A stretch of 6,078 bases of DNA, taken from positions 1-6,078 of the forward strand of contig JAAUTJ010000321.1 of assembly GCA_012031475.1 (NCBI GenBank). The letters run 5' to 3'. The notes below the pieces were generated by a model, which saw nothing but the letters and a program-made list of their open reading frames with translations, was not told where the DNA came from and ran no database searches. Shown one piece after another: positions 5,347 through 6,078 of this stretch (position 1 is its first letter; every line of letters begins with the position of its first letter). The position numbers and the translations under genes were made by a program. This DNA comes from Leptolyngbyaceae cyanobacterium SM1_3_5. GTDB lineage: Bacteria > Cyanobacteriota > Cyanobacteriia > Elainellales > Elainellaceae.

Positions 5347-6078
5347 TCGTGGGGTCGGCGGTTGGGTCGAGGGGGACGGCTGCATGATGCGCTGCACCGT
5401 TGCCGTTTGGAGGCGGGGGAGCGCTCAACAGCGAGTTGCCGTTGACCTGATTTAACATCATCATGCTCATCAGGCCATCGAGCAAGCCGGAACTGCCGCT
5501 GCCGCTGACCGAAACATCGGGAACGACGCGGACTTGGCGATCGCCAATCACCTGCATCAGTTGCAGTGCGGTGTAGGCCTGTGAACCGAGCGAATTCACG
5601 CCCGCTTGGTAGGCATCGGCTTTGGCTTGTCCGGTGACGCGAATTGCTTCGGCTTCACCGTTGGCCTGTTTGACGGCGGATTCGGCCTGTAGCTGGGCGA
5701 TCGTCACGCCTTCTTGGGCGGTGATGATTTCGCCTTGAATGTCGGCTAGGGCAGTTTCGCGAACCAGTTCTTGCCGCTGCGTTTGGGCGATGCGCTGGAC
5801 TTCGTAGGTTTTTTGCTGCTCCTCGGCAATTTTGCGATCGGTCAAGGTCTGCATCAGTTCCGGCGGCGGCGTAATCAGCCCGATCAGCGTGTCAACCGCC
5901 TGCACATCATAGGCGCGGAGGGCTTGCCGCACATATTCGGCGGCTTCGGCTTGGCGTTCGCTGCGGGCGGTGAGGAAGTCGAGAATCGTGTATTCCTGCG
6001 CCGAGTTGCGGAAGTAGTTGCCGACGATCGGGCGAAACGTGATCGACCAGATTTTGCATTTGAGCCGAGGCGCGAATC
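5333..6078 (-). CDS. SPFH/Band 7 (flotillin-like) protein, C-terminal part; 5' end outside the window
   Basis: Membrane-associated scaffold of the SPFH (stomatin/prohibitin/flotillin/HflK) superfamily. About 248 codons are visible. They include NYFRNSAQEYTILDFLTARS and AYDVQAVDTLIG, the end of the SPFH domain. A long Glu/Gln/Ala-rich coiled coil follows (from TLTDRKIAEEQQKTYEVQRI, through AQLQAESAVKQANGEAEAIR, with the EAEA pattern typical of flotillin-type proteins). Then comes ALQLMQVIGDRQVRVVPDV and a low-complexity tail with Gly/Ser, Met and Pro/Asn stretches (MSMMMLNQVNG, APPPPNGNG). The N-terminal membrane anchor lies off-window. The frame is open to the edge, but upstream of about 6040 its translation stops looking like SPFH while a neighbouring frame does, so a further frame break is possible. 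It is the first visible gene of a probable operon with the kinase-like gene. No individual gene name can be assigned. Confidence 0.85.
   Translation of the reverse strand, partial: FAPRLKCKIWSITFRPIVGNYFRNSAQEYTILDFLTARSERQAEAAEYVRQALRAYDVQAVDTLIGLITPPPELMQTLTDRKIAEEQQKTYEVQRIAQTQRQELVRETALADIQGEIITAQEGVTIAQLQAESAVKQANGEAEAIRVTGQAKADAYQAGVNSLGSQAYTALQLMQVIGDRQVRVVPDVSVSGSGSSGLLDGLMSMMMLNQVNGNSLLSAPPPPNGNGAAHHAAVPLDPTADPTNGSN
6035..6040 (-). other. possible frameshift in the SPFH gene
   Basis: Downstream of this point the frame reads FRPIVGNYFRNSAQEY, clearly SPFH. Upstream, the same frame gives FAPRLKCKIWSIT, whereas a neighbouring frame gives IRASAQMQNLVDHV, a much more plausible SPFH segment. 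Joining the two needs either two missing bases or one extra base near the AAA at 6035-6037. Only about 40 nt upstream are visible, so this is tentative. Confidence 0.45.

Larger units (their letters stand above)
662..5544. repeat. scattered HIP1 palindromes (GCGATCGC)
   Basis: Copies start at 662, 2372, 2975, 3442, 3927, 4253, 4302, 4421, 4550, 4985, 5216 and 5537. HIP1 is the over-represented octamer of many cyanobacterial genomes. The sites lie in both coding and intergenic DNA and are densest in the kinase-like gene, which suggests that this gene has long resided in a HIP1-rich genome. Confidence 0.9.

Noticed and set aside
1..6078. CRISPR array, tRNA, rRNA, insertion sequence, attachment site or defence system
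   Set aside because: No regularly spaced repeats, no tRNA-like cloverleaf noticed, no transposase or integrase motifs and no terminal inverted repeats. Only short local repeats are present.

Overview
The window is almost certainly cyanobacterial. The palindrome GCGATCGC (HIP1) occurs at least twelve times in 6 kb, where about 0.1 would be expected by chance. The protein families also fit: a zinc-ribbon/Ser-Thr-kinase/WD40 protein of the cyanobacterial type, an SPFH (flotillin-like) protein and a Calx-beta protein. I do not assign a genus. Every gene I can support lies on the minus strand, so the transcriptional order runs from high to low coordinates.

Layout, in transcription order: (1) 6078-5333, the C-terminal part of an SPFH/Band 7 (flotillin-like) protein, 5'-truncated by the window edge. 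(2) 5346-3552, a protein with a Cys-rich zinc-ribbon-like N-terminus, a Ser/Thr-kinase-like domain and seven WD40 repeats. Its ATG lies inside the end of the SPFH gene (14-nt overlap), so the two look like a translationally coupled operon. The WD40 half is split by five apparent single-base losses; adding them back gives exactly 600 codons. (3) 3551-2722, about 830 bp without a convincing gene, partly AT-rich, with two sets of short direct repeats. (4) 2721-275, a multidomain cellulase ordered CBM2 - Calx-beta - Calx-beta - GH9 catalytic domain. One apparent single-base loss in the CBM2 is the only break; correcting it gives exactly 816 codons. (5) 191-218, a perfect 28-bp palindrome that is a good intrinsic terminator for the cellulase. 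(6) 118-1, the possible start of another gene, with a strong GGAGG ribosome-binding site and a GTG start, running off the left edge.

Two biological points stand out. The kinase-like domain has lost several ATP-binding hallmarks: the glycine-rich loop, the VAIK lysine (now Gln), the likely alpha-C glutamate and the DFG glycine. It keeps the HxD and DFx aspartates, so it may be a pseudokinase or an atypical kinase scaffolded by a seven-bladed propeller and coupled to a membrane-microdomain protein. The cellulase combines a cellulose-binding module and two Calx-beta domains ahead of an apparently fully competent GH9 domain, with no visible signal peptide.

The frame breaks in genes 2 and 4 are all of the one-base-missing type and leave the flanking protein sequence intact. 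Sequencing or assembly error is the leading explanation, recent pseudogenisation the alternative. I did not find a clearly new defence-like or mobile system here.
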